DNA of 64,000 nucleotides from assembly GCF_000001735.4 (NCBI RefSeq), contig NC_003070.9, positions 18,585,971-18,649,970 on the forward strand, given 5' to 3'. The stretch's first letter is position 1; each line of letters begins with the position of its first letter. The notes under the pieces were generated by a model. That model worked only from the letters and a program-made list of their open reading frames with translations, was not told the DNA's origin and made no database searches. The stretch comes from Arabidopsis thaliana (lineage: Eukaryota > Streptophyta > Magnoliopsida > Brassicales > Brassicaceae). Shown piece after piece: positions 1-16,987 of the stretch. Position numbers and translations under genes: made by a program.

Positions 1-1166
1 ATGAAGCTGAGGCTTTTATATCTCTTTCGACCAATACATCTCGTAGAATTTCTGTCCAACTACATGGTGGAGCAGAGGAGCACCATATCAAGAGTCTGTC
101 GCAGGTGAACTACATAAATCCTCGATCTAGATCTCTTGTGTGAATTATAAAGAATCAAGGAAGTTCATGGGCACTTTTGGGTAAGGTTTCCTTCAGAAAG
201 ATGAAACTTCTTCGAGTTCTAGATCTTGAGGGAGCTCAAATCGAGGGAGGGAAGTTGCCAGACGATGTAGGAGATCTCATCCATTTGAGGAACCTGAGCG
301 TGAGATTGACAAACGTGAAGGAACTTACATCATCTATTGGAAACTTAAAGTTGATGATTACTCTAGACTTGTTCGTGAAAGGGCAACTGTATATTCCAAA
401 CGTGTAATGGAAGCTGCATCGGCTGAGACATTTGTGTATGCCTTCAGATCTTGATCCCAAAACAAAGCTGGACTTGAGTACTCTAAGAAACTTGCAGCAA
501 CTCTGGGATTTTCCTGTTGGAAAGTGCAATCCAAGGGATCTTTTAGCAATGACAAGTCTTAGAAGATTGTCTATCAATCTTTCTTCGCAGAACACAGACT
601 TCGTGGTGGTGTCTTCACTAAGTAAAGTCTTGAAACGTCTCCGTGGCTTGACAATAAACGTTCCATGCGAACCTATGCTTCCACCAGTAGATGTAACACA
701 GTTGGTCTCTGCATTTACTAATCTCTGTGAACTGGAACTGTTCCTTAAACTAGAAAAACTCCCAGGAGAACAGAGTTTCTCCTCTGATCTTGGTGCTCTA
801 CGTTTGTGGCAATGCGGATTAGTGGATGACCCGTTTATGGTTCTCGAGAAGCTTCCAAACTTGAAGATTCTCCAACTGTTTGAAGGATCATTTGTAGGTA
901 GTAAGCTTTGTTGTTCCAAGAATCTAGAGAATCTAGAGGAGTGGACTGTAGAAGACGGTGCCATGATGCGTCTTGTCACCGTGGAGCTAAAGTGTTGTAA
1001 CAAACTGAAGTCAGTTCCTGAAGGAACGAGATTCCTAAAAAATCTACAAGAAGTAGAGATTGGGAACAGGACAAAGGCATTTAAGGACAAGCTAATCTCT
1101 GGTGGTGAAGATTTCTACAAGGTTCAACATGTGCCTTGTGTTGTTTTTGAGAACTGTGAACTTTAA
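1..1166 (+). pseudogene. 3' part of a CC-NB-ARC-LRR (NLR) resistance gene, LRR region, with two in-frame stops
   Basis: This is the C-terminal leucine-rich-repeat part of an RPP13/RPP8-like NLR immune receptor; the coiled coil and NB-ARC lie before the window. One reading frame (codons starting at multiples of 3) runs from the left edge to TAA at 1164-1166. It shows LRR features such as LLRVLDLEGAQIEGGKLP, DLIHLRNLSV and NLKLMITLDL, and ends in VVFENCEL. Two stops interrupt it: TGA at 141-143 and TAA at 405-407. The frame resumes unchanged after both, and the residues across them still look like LRR sequence. Each stop lies in a GT..AG stretch of length 3n (138-200, 63 bp; 402-497, 96 bp), so an annotated model could splice around them. 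By recalled gene order this is the AT1G50180 (CAR1) position. The choice between pseudogene and intron-containing gene is open. Confidence 0.75.
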
Positions 1167-2045
1167 GAATTTGGGTGTTACAGGTGTATATGATCTTGTT
1201 AAAGATTTTCCCCTTTCAGGTTAAAAACATAAAAGTTTGATATCGGTGTAGTCTCCTAAATAAGACGTTCTTTGTTTCAATTTTAAATTCTCTCAAGTAA
1301 AATGGAAACCATTAGGTTATAAGCAAAACCTTTCCTCTGCCCTATCCGAATCAAAAAGTACTATCCATTGAACAACCACAAGTTTCTTCTATGTCTCAAG
1401 ACCTCAAATCATTGAATTCAACATTCCTTCCCATAAAGTAAGTGTACTGGTATTGGTATGTTTCATGTATAGACGTCATACCTAACGCACGCATCAAATG
1501 CACCCAAGGAATGAATACTTATGGTAATTGTAATTCCCTACACAAGAGTCGTCACATGTGTAGAACCACCCGATCAGTCACATTTAGTTTCCTTCTCAGA
1601 CCAATACCAGTGCTTTCATGATTGCTCGTAGCATGTGATCAACGAAGAAAGGTGTCAATCTTAATAACGGTTTTATACTCTTGGGAGAAGATGATACAAA
1701 AGCTTTTGACTTTTGATAGTTTTTCTCTAATTGACACTTTCTGTTTTTCTTATCCGACGAGTATTTGCGTCGTCTTTGAGATTATGATATATTTTACTTG
1801 GTTCTGCTACTTTTAGTTATTGGAATAGTAAGAGACGACGCAAGTAAGAAAAAACAAACATGTATGCATGCTTTCTTGAAATTCAAGGCATTCCAACTAA
1901 ATTAGATAAAATAAACACTACAATAAAAATTAGGGCAATAGAAAGAAGAAAAAACGAACACTTAAACTAGAATATGAAATCGAAATCATAAGTAACTAAA
2001 GCGACTAAATATAGGAAAGCGGAAAGGGAGATAGATGTAAGCAAG
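1167..2045. other. Spacer downstream of the NLR, part of a duplicated segment
   Basis: No gene is visible. From about 1320 onward the DNA matches, with divergence, the stretch at 16390-16985. Part of it (about 1826-1980) also matches 15680-15830, so this sequence is present three times in the window. The short ORFs here look non-coding. Confidence 0.6.
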
Positions 2046-2925
2046 CTACACAGGAATCATTATTCCCATAGTCTTATGCTGAAAATTGAGAACAATGAAT
2101 TTGTTTTCAAACTGATCCCAATAGAGTTTCAGAACATCGCCTTCTACGAGATCTAATGAATGTTTCATAGTACTCCAACCAGTCCCGAAATAATACTTCA
2201 TGTCGTCAATTCTTTTCAGGGTAACTGTGTATAGATCGTCTTCCATTATGTCGTGGACTTACACTTCAAAACCGTTGTCCAAACCCTCATCTGTGACACC
2301 ATTCATCCTCGTGAGGACAGACATCACTTGCGCTTTTGGTAATGCCACATTACCAACAATGTCACTCTTTGTTAGAGTCTTTGATATGATCATAGCCCCG
2401 TCTAGTTCATCTCTAGCATAATTCATCTTGCTAAAATTTTAACCCTAGATCTTTTGCAAGTAGAAAGAAAAATTGTTTATGTCTTGTGTTCTTAGATGCA
2501 AAACATATTTATAGGAGGCTTAACCCAAGAAGAAAGGAAAATACAAGAGAAAAGGACTCCAACTCTTCCATTAACAAAACAGAAATTGTTCTTATCGGAA
2601 AAAAGGAGATTGTTAAGTAATTTCCTTAATACTCCCGAAACGAAAAATGGGAAGAGGGCATTGTAACTTGGGAAGAAAGTTATTGATTCAAGGCATCAAA
2701 ATGAAGCTGAGATTTTCTTAACTTCAGAAAAGAACATTGATACATTTTGCAGTCATATGGTAGAAAAAGAGTAGAAGTTCCTTCCAAGAGGTAACTACCA
2801 TCAGATCCTTGGAGGCTATACTACTGGCCATGCAAAATCTCTTAGTTTCATTCAAAGTTCTATGTAAATTATGGTTTTAGCTCTAATTCCTTAGAAGCCA
2901 CCATAAGTGTTTTCTTAATTTAAAA
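1320..2925. repeat. Segmental duplication, copy 1 (NLR 3' flank plus B3 gene)
   Basis: This stretch aligns in direct orientation with about 16390-18060. Identity is highest over the B3 gene and its promoter (roughly 2030-2700 against 16975-17640), where only scattered differences are seen. Copy 2 has an extra stretch of about 160 bp after the position equivalent to 2715. The pair flanks the DC1 gene and ALATS. A fragment of the NLR's NB-ARC domain at 15475 suggests the original unit also included the NLR. Confidence 0.85.
2046..2426 (-). pseudogene. B3 DNA-binding domain protein copy, broken by one nonsense codon
   Basis: This is a near-identical duplicate of the intact B3 gene at 16988-17368. 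The start codon (2424-2426, MNYARDEL) and normal stop are both kept, and length and frame are unchanged at 126 codons plus stop. At 2259-2261 the CAA (Gln) of the intact copy is TAA, so translation would end after about 55 residues, inside the B3-like domain. The downstream half (MEDDLYTVTLKRIDDMKYYF and onward) still reads open. It is probably a recent pseudogene, since the promoter is equally conserved. The nonsense change is read directly; loss of function is inferred. Confidence 0.85.
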
Positions 2926-2984
2926 CCGAAGTTTAAATTCAACACTACATCGCTGCTTCAGCCTATATTTCCATTGGAGAAGTC
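2427..2984. promoter_or_regulatory. Upstream region of the broken B3 copy
   Basis: No gene is seen. This is the duplicated 5' region of the B3 gene, matching 17369-18060. It is AT-rich and ends just beyond the DC1 gene's 3' end. Confidence 0.4.
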
Positions 2985-4847
2985 CTACCATGGATAATAT
3001 ATATCGAAGAAACACATGATAGTACAATAGTTTTTCCCAGACGTCTTGACTACCAAAGTGTCCACACAACGGCTTCTACATCCATCACACATTGGTCTAG
3101 AGTTACCACTGTTGGGTACAATACCAATACTTGTTTTTGCACCTTCGTACATCTTGATCATATGGTTTGGCTTCATGTAGACCTTATCTCCCAGTAAACA
3201 TGTAACATGAAGAGTGACAGAACAATAGCTGCATGTGTAGAACCACTTTTGTGCATCTATTTCTGATTCACAAATCTCGCACCAATACTGGAGATCTTTT
3301 GTCTTTTCTTCTCCACAGCAAAGAGTGAGTGGATGTTTATCGTACTTGTAGTGAGCCACCAGAGGCATAGTAGCACAAGTAAGACACGAAAAGGACCTGC
3401 ATTCAATACATTCTAAGTACTTTCTTAATCCGGATGTAATCTTACAAACCATGCATTCACCTTCGGTCAAATTGAAGAAGAGAGGGTGATCATGTGGATG
3501 GCAGTCATGGATTATAGGATCAGGAAGCGAAGCACACCTTGCATCTAGTTGAAAGTCACAATCCTTTTCACAACACTTGTACATGAAACCACAACATTCT
3601 CGGCTACAACCACTACACGCGAAGAAACCTAGGTCATAGTATTTAGACTGGACCTCGTTGAGATGAGGATAGTGTAAATGGTAGAGGGTGAGCGGGTGTT
3701 TGTGTAGTGGATGGTGTTTTATGCGAGGAAGGCCTGCACATGTTTCGTGGATGACAAAATCGCATTGTACACAGCTATAGAAGCTATCCGAAACTGTTAT
3801 CCGAAGGATGCAAGCTTGGCAAAACTTGTTTTCATGGTTGTCATTCCCATGATGAATCTTTAGATAGTGATGGTCATGACTGAAATGTTGTATTGTCTCT
3901 TCGTCAATCCTCACGAATGGCTCAATCTCTTCTTCTTCTTCCTCAGGCACTCCATCAAGATCTTTACCATCCCACACTTCATTCTTTGTTGCACATTTCG
4001 AATGGACAGCATAGTGGCATCCCTTTTTGCAAGCGTATTGCCCGTAGTTGACGTCAACGAGTTTGCGACAAACACCACAAGAGAGCTCATCACCAGAAGG
4101 AACAGCAACTGAGGAAGTGTGAGAGAGTCAATGCTGGTGACGGGTGATCTTAATGACACGAGGTAAGTAGATACATCTTCTGTGTACCATGTAGTTACAA
4201 AGCAAACAAGAGTAAACTGAATCATTGCGAGCGTCAAGTGAAAAACCACAAGCATCACAGGGCAAAGGGAGTAGTCTAGGAAAGAGGGTAAGAGTGTGTT
4301 CATGGCTTTTTAGGTTTTCAATAGTATGAGGTGGTGAATCCTTTACGCAAGAAGAGTGTAGACTGAAATTGCAGATAGAACAATGATAATATGTTATATC
4401 AAAAAACGAAGGATAGTCTGGGTCGCGGTATGTGATCTTTTTCCGACAAGAGTTGCATCTTTTATGATTCCCATCTGAAGCACATTCTTCTTCATCTCCA
4501 AACATATGCTTGTATGGATATTCCGTGCTTAACAGAAACCAAATTTCAGGGATCGCAGAGCTAACAAGATTATGATCTAAGAAGGTGAGGGTGAGAGGGT
4601 GGATGAGGTGGAAAGGGTGTTTGATTTCTGGAGGAAACAAGTAACAACCTTTGTGGAATTCCAAATCACAAGTAGCACAATAGTAATAGTACCCACGCCT
4701 ATTCCCAGTGTATTGTTGGCCTTTGCAGGAGATGCAAACGGTGAGCGGTGGATCAAATCGTCGGCCAAGTTTGTGAGGCTTTGCTAGATCAGACATACGA
4801 CACAAGGGCTTACTTTTGCTTCCGTCCATGGCTGTAGAATCTCTCAA
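2985..4847 (-). pseudogene. Cys/His-rich DC1 (C1-type zinc finger) protein with one in-frame stop
   Basis: A single uninterrupted frame of 620 codons runs from ATG at 4847 to a stop at 2985, except for one TGA at 4128-4130. Before it are 239 residues (MRDSTAMDG... ending RVIKITRHQH). After it the frame continues with LSHTSSVAVPSGDELSCGVC and further repeats. The protein has many DC1 repeats (C-x2-C and H-x2-C pairs, HPLTL motifs, GYYYYCATCDLEFHKGC), a plant-specific family thought to bind zinc and possibly lipid or diacylglycerol. The family motif at the break is HRLSH-like, so the stop is best explained as CGA (Arg) to TGA, a C-to-T change at a CpG. The 3' part could only be made from an internal start or by readthrough. 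The position matches AT1G50190. It may be a natural null allele; no intron boundaries are visible. Confidence 0.85.
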
Positions 4848-5458
4848 CTATGAATTCTCTTGCTTTAGAGATAGAGATAGACTTCCTTACCCACTTTGTA
4901 ATGATTATTTTTCAGCCAGCTATATAATAAAGGCAGGAGCTAACTCGTATCTGCCAACTTGAGTTACTATTGCTGTCCCAATTACACTTTTTCGTTATTT
5001 TCTTATGAGTTATTGAATTGAAACGTTTTTGTCTTTTGAAATTATTTCTCTATATTTTAGTCTAGGATTTTAGGATTTAGTTTTTTATCTACTAGTAACA
5101 TATATATCACTGTTTTCAGAAATGTGCAATTCATTTTCAGTCAATCCAAAACAAATTTAAAGGAACTTAGGTAAATCAATTCAGTTTTATGCTTTTGGTA
5201 ACTAAAGCCGACCAGTCCATACCAAATCCTATTTTTTTTTTTTAAATAACCATTTCAACGCAAACGGGAAAGGATCATTTCACAAGGGATTATAACAGCC
5301 ATTGGTAACTTTGACTAAAAGAGTGTGATACCACAAATTCCATCACAAGAACAGAGAAATTTAACAGATTCTTAAAACATGTGTAAAACGGTGTACAATG
5401 AAAGCAAATTAAGTAGAGGTTATTCTGACCTCACAGATTATGTAACCTCCCGACCAAA
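4848..5458. other. Spacer between the DC1 gene promoter and the ALATS 3' end
   Basis: No gene is seen. The right part probably holds the ALATS 3' UTR and the left part the DC1 gene promoter. The only simple-sequence feature is a run of Ts near 5233. Confidence 0.5.
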
Positions 5459-12341
<6,883 letters not shown>

Positions 12342-13005
12342 TCAAACCAATAAAAGACCTTCTCTCTCTCCTCCTATCCTATTTTCTACCGTTAAAATTT
12401 ATTTAATCCGATTCCTTTTCCGCAAGATATATTATTTTAAGGGATAATACTTAAAAAATAAAAAAAGTAAAATTTGGAAAATACATTTTGTTCATCAAAG
12501 GATAACATTAAAAAAAAAACGAGAGTAAATTTTGGTTCTCGTTTAGATAAACTGTTGGGTTTGCTGCCACTAGCCGTGAGACTGCCTCGCATGTTATTGT
12601 TTGTTTCGTTGTTGTTGTTGCTGTTGTCGTTGCCGCAAGTTTTGAATTTGTTTTGCTGCTACTGTTGCAAATTTTTGTATTCGTTTCTCAGATAATACTA
12701 TAGTTTTACACGTAATTTTTTTTTTTCCAATCAACCAAATGTAATTCTAATATATTTTTGTTACTTGAATTTTTTTCATATTTGAGTTTTTCTCTTTTTA
12801 TTATGTGGATTGATATGATCTATATATAAAAATTATTCTTATTCTTGTTAAATATTAATCTAAATACTATTTTTATAGTATAAAAAATGAATGATATTAT
12901 TTTGATGTAAACTACCTAAAATTTTATAACAATAATGAGTTTTTACGCTATTGATCAAATTGGGTTGGATGGATTTCTGTTACATATTGGTTACAGTTAT
13001 TAAAA
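12342..13005. promoter_or_regulatory. ALATS promoter region, AT-rich
   Basis: No gene is visible. The CT-rich run at about 12360-12375 just before the start codon is typical of Arabidopsis 5' leaders (GA-rich on the coding strand). The remainder, up to the Mutator-like element, is AT-rich. Confidence 0.5.
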
Positions 13006-13231
13006 GGGAAAAATGTTATTTAATACCTCAACTTTCAAATTATGACAGTTTTATACGTTAACTTTATATATGGTCATTTTAAACATGAAGTTATCGTTGA
13101 TCACCATTTAAACCATGAATATTTTATTGACCAGGCCAAAAAAATTAGTCGTTAACGGATTATTCAACTCCCGTTAACACCTCCATTAACCATTCTAAAC
13201 GACGTCGTTTTCGTTTTTCTTTAAAAAGAAA

Positions 13232-13314
13232 TGACAGACCTGGGATTCGAACCCCTATCATTTGAGAAAAATCAAAGGTCATTTGACCACTCTACCTGCA
13301 AAGATTTCTCTGTC
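13232..13314 (-). ncRNA. tRNA-like sequence (degenerate tRNA gene or SINE head) inside the MULE
   Basis: On the minus strand the segment begins TGACAGA and ends TCTGTCA, a 7-bp acceptor-like stem. It holds a perfect B-box core (GGTTCGAATCC, about 13243-13253) and a box A-like GGTAGAGTGGTCA (13284-13296). The length of about 83 nt suits a Ser/Leu-type tRNA. A TTTGA/TCAAA pair could form an anticodon stem, but its loop is only 6 nt. The T stem is mismatched beyond three pairs. It is therefore probably a tRNA pseudogene or RNA polymerase III promoter relic rather than a working tRNA. Confidence 0.5.
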
Positions 13315-13832
13315 ATTCTATACAAACACAGATACTTATATACGCTTAAAGTTCTTCTTCTTCATCTTTAACGAAACAAAACATTTCCATAGTAAAGCTT
13401 CCATTGAAGAACACCTCCGATTTTGAACACTTCGATTTCTCCATGGACTTCTACCATTTAATACAAGCCTCATCAAGCACCCCTATTCATTGAAGAACAC
13501 CTCCAAACCTTTTTTTCCCGCCAAAAAAAAAAAAATCCCGCCAAAAATAAATTTCCCGCCAAAATTTTTTCTCGTAAATTTTGTTTCCCAGCAAAAAAAA
13601 TGCTTTTAAAAATCCTTGTAAATTTTTTAAAAACTCTTTTAAAAAACCTTGTAAAGTTTTTTAAAATCTTTGGTAATTGCTAAAAACCCTTGTAAATCAT
13701 TTTAAAACCTCTTAAAATCTTTATAAAGTCTTTAAAAACATAGGTAAATACTTTAAAACCCCTTTTTAAACCTTTGTAAATCATTTTAAAACTTTTTACA
13801 ATAGTTTTACAAGATTTACAATCGTTTTTTAA

Positions 13833-14390
13833 GCATAAGTAAGTGGCATTGAATGATTTACAAGGGATTTTGAAAACTTATAAAAGGGTAAAACATGATT
13901 TACAATCGTTTTAAAGCATAAGTAAGTGGCATAAAATGATTTACAAGGGATTTAAAAAAGGTTAGCATGGTTTACAATCGTTTTTTAAGCATAAGTAAGT
14001 GGCATTGAATGATTTACAAGGGATTTTAAAAGCTTATAAAAGGGTAAAACATGATTTACAATCGTTTTTAAAGCATAAGTAAGTGGCATTGAATGATTTA
14101 CAAGGGATTTTAAAAGCTTATAAAAGGGTAAAACATGATTTACAATCGTTTTTAAAGCATAAGTAAGTGGCATTGAATGATTTACAAGGGATTTTAAAAG
14201 CTTATAAAAAGGTAAAACATGATTTATCATCGTTTTTAAAGCATAAGTAAGTGGCATAAAATGATTTACAAGGATTTTTAAAAAGGGCTAGCATGGTTTA
14301 CAATGTTTTTTTAAGCATAAGTAAGTGGCATTGGAATGATTTACAAGGGATTTTAAAAGCTTATAAAAGGGTAAAACATGATTTATAGTA
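13833..14390. repeat. Seven-copy tandem repeat inside the MULE
   Basis: The motif GCATAAGTAAGTGGCAT followed by a TGATTTACAAGG core recurs with starts at about 13833, 13916, 13989, 14073, 14157, 14241 and 14315, so the spacing is 83, 73, 84, 84, 84 and 74 bp. The 84-bp spacing is a multiple of three, which creates a chance minus-strand ORF of 28-residue repeats (MPLTYALKT...). The two shorter units lack the segment around AAAGCTTATAAAAGGG. Repeats in this position are common in non-autonomous MULEs. Confidence 0.9.
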
Positions 14391-14609
14391 ACGAAAACGA
14401 CATCGTTTAGAATGGTTAACGGAGGTGTTAACGGGAGTTGAATAATCCGTTAACGACTATTTTTTTTGGCCTGGTCAACGAAATATTCATGGTTTAAATG
14501 GTGGTCAACGATAACATCATGTTTAAAATGACCATATATAAAGTTGACGTATAAAACGGTTATAATTTGAAAATTAGGGTATTAAATAACATTTTTCTCG
14601 TTATTAAAA

Positions 14610-15128
14610 AGCAATATATCTCTGCAAATGGACACACCAAAAAGCCAAACACAATTTGATCAAATTACCATCATTACTCCAAATTATCATCGTTATTCAA
14701 AGTATTTCAAAGTTAAGACATAAGTTCGCAAGAAGACACTTCACATATCCAGCTACAGATGATAACTGGATGAACCTGTAAGAAATAAAAAGTTAAAAAT
14801 GAAAGTCAGATACATCAACAAGAACCAGTACTAATTCGATTAGAGTCATTCACATCTAAAATCAATCTGAGTCCAGTTTTCAAAGAACACAGTTTCAATC
14901 ACAGAGAGGCAGAAAAAACATACTTGATCAAGACCAAAAACTCCAAGAAATGTTGCAAGTTATGTCTTCAGTAGACAAAATAGATGCATATAATAAGAGA
15001 CTAGCCATAGAGAATACTTGTGATATAAGAAGAAATCTGCAAAAAAAGAAGAAAAAATATTATTATTTTTACAGAAGGAAAAAAGATCTCGGATGAACTG
15101 ATTCAGAAAAGTATTTGGACACAGAAAA
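14610..15128. other. Spacer right of the MULE
   Basis: No gene is recognised. It may include 3' untranslated sequence of the exon-like fragment ending at 15129. Composition is AT-rich without repeats that stand out. Confidence 0.4.
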
Positions 15129-15377
15129 CTAGTAGTCGTTCATCAACGACGGAAGTAACTCCCTAGTTGCAGCAACTGCGTACCGCATATCCCTTAAGAG
15201 TTGTTTCTTTTCCAGCTGCTCATTTACAATGGTGACAAACTTGAGAACAAAAGAGAAGCTAACCTCAATATGCAGCATTGGTCGCTTTATATGCTGATCC
15301 CAGGGGTGTGCTTCATGAGCAACAATTGAAGCTAACATGTGAAGAGAGTTGGGAGCTGTTGGAGAAAATTTCATTAT
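15129..15377 (-). pseudogene. Isolated terminal exon of an unrecognised plant gene
   Basis: An open exon of exactly 83 codons with an acceptor (TTTCTCTTCCAG) at its 5' edge and a stop at 15129. The product reads IMKFSPTAPNSLHMLASIVA, then ...RPMLHIEVSFSFVLKFV and ends REL(L)PSLMNDY. Composition and spacing look truly coding. The frame stays open upstream to about 15460 (VNKCVKYDSIYAAERLEPND), but no convincing donor or start is seen, and at 15475 the sequence changes to NLR on the other strand. I do not recognise the family. It is probably a duplicated or captured 3' gene fragment rather than an active gene. Confidence 0.45.
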
Positions 15378-15474
15378 CTGGAAGAGAAAATATAGGTAAT
15401 CATTAGGCTCTAATCTTTCTGCAGCATATATACTATCATACTTGACACACTTATTCACCTGATATGCAGAGCCA

Positions 15475-15680
15475 ATGTTGGTTAAGAAAATGGAGGAGAT
15501 TGGGAAGCAGATAATTGTAAGGTGTGGAGGTTTACCTCTAGCTATAACAGTTCTTGGAGGATTTCTGGCAATGATAAGTACATGGAACGAGTGGCAAAGA
15601 GTATATGAGAACATCAAATCATATGTTTCAAATGGAGTTAGTAGCAATGGAAGTAAGAACATGCTAATTGCATATGTTGC
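15475..15680 (+). pseudogene. NB-ARC fragment of an NLR gene
   Basis: About 60 residues match the NB-ARC domain of RPP13-like NLRs around the conserved GLPLAI motif: KKMEEIGKQIIVRCGGLPLA, followed by ...STWNEWQRVYENIKSYVSNG and SSNGSKNML. Nothing else of the receptor remains. Directly after it the sequence becomes the 3' flank that follows the NLR at the left edge of the window (about 1826 onward). This is a deletion remnant of a duplicated NLR. The ORF continues to 15783 through non-NLR flank, so that end is not meaningful. Confidence 0.85.
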
Positions 15681-15783
15681 AATAGTAAGAGACGACACAA
15701 GCAAAAAAAAACAAAAACATTCTATGCATGCTTTCTTGAAATTCAAGGTATTCCAATTAAATAAAAACTACAACAGAAATTAG

Positions 15784-16987
15784 GGTAATAGAAAGAAAAA
15801 ACCGAACACTTAAACTAGAATATGAATAATGGATTTAAAAAATATACCATTTTATTATATAAAATACAATAAAGAATTAATTTTACAATTAATTATTAAT
15901 CCTAAAAGAAAAAGAATTCTAAATACTCACCTCTATATAAACTAAACAAATAATCTGTTATGTTCTCATCAAACAAATTAAAAAGAACTTTAAAAAACAC
16001 CATCAATTGATACAATAAAACATGCAACGATTTGAATGGATGAATAATTCAAGCTCCGAGTTAAGCAGGAAGTTCCGTGAAGATAACGTCCAAGTTGATG
16101 AATGATTTATATTTTCGCCAAACAGATTTTCCATCACCAAAAAGTAAGGTGTCATTTTCGATAGGTTTGCTTGGGATATGTTTCTCAAGACTGTAGACGG
16201 AGACATGTTTGGTAAGAGATTTTCTGAATCTCAGCTACAATGATGAGAATCAGAGAATACTCAACTTGCGGGACGAACATGTACAGCTTGGAGAGGAGTT
16301 GCGGCTCTTGAAAAGGAATATATGCCTCATTGTGCATGATATCTGGGGGAGAAAGATGCTTGGAATTCTCTGACATAGGTTTTCTTGTGTGTTAAGCAAA
16401 ACCTTTCCTCTGGTCTATCTGAACCAATAAGTATAAACCTGAGAGAGAAGAAAGAGAGGAAATAAAGTTCTATTTCTATCAAAACGCCATATTCAACACA
16501 CCAACGCATCAAAAGCTTTCTACCAATGAAAAAATTCTGGTAATTGAATTACCGTAATTCCCTACACAAGTCACATGTGTAGAACCAACAACTCGATCAG
16601 TCAAAACTTATTTCCCTCTCACACTAACGTTGGTGCTTTCATGATTACTCGTATTGTGTGATCTAAGAAGAAAAAGGTTTCAATCCTATATATTTTTGAG
16701 ATTCAGTGTATATTTTACTCGATTCAATGTTTTTGAGATTGTGATATATTTTACTCGATTCAATGTTACTTTTTTTTTTTTGTAATTATAAGAGATGACA
16801 AGAAATATAACAAAAGAAACAGCTATGCAGCTTGCTCTCTTGAAATTCAAGATATTTCAATTAAATTAGATTTAACAACTACAACATAAAAATTAGGTCA
16901 AACAAAAAACCAACACTTAATTAAAATATGAAAACGAAAACATAAGTAATTAAAGCAACTAAATATAGGAAGATAGATGTAAGCAAG
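15784..16987. other. Spacer within the duplicated segment
   Basis: No gene is seen. The part from about 16390 aligns with 1320-2045; short ORFs in it have no recognisable product. Confidence 0.5.

Larger units (their letters stand above)
13006..14600. mobile_element. Complete non-autonomous Mutator-like (TIR-MULE) element
   Basis: The element is flanked by a perfect 9-bp direct repeat, TTATTAAAA, at 12997-13005 and 14601-14609; 9-bp duplications are the Mutator superfamily hallmark. Inside are long terminal inverted repeats of about 210 bp, roughly 13006-13216 and 14390-14600, which share for example AAAAATGTTATTTAATACC, TATATATGGTCATTTTAAAC and CTCCCGTTAACACCTCC. The TIRs are only modestly diverged. 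The interior codes for no transposase. It holds a tRNA-like segment, CCCGCCAAAA motifs and a block of 7 tandem repeats. Movement would need a transposase from elsewhere. Confidence 0.92.

Noticed and set aside
236-1090. 284-codon minus-strand ORF
   Set aside because: Antisense of the LRR sequence; Ser/Arg-rich shadow composition.
2985-4847. Two separate DC1 genes
   Set aside because: Both halves share one frame and are split by a single TGA in the middle of a conserved motif; no new start or promoter between.
13985-14257. Minus-strand ORF of three 28-residue repeats
   Set aside because: Produced by the 84-bp tandem repeat, a multiple of three; no other coding sign.
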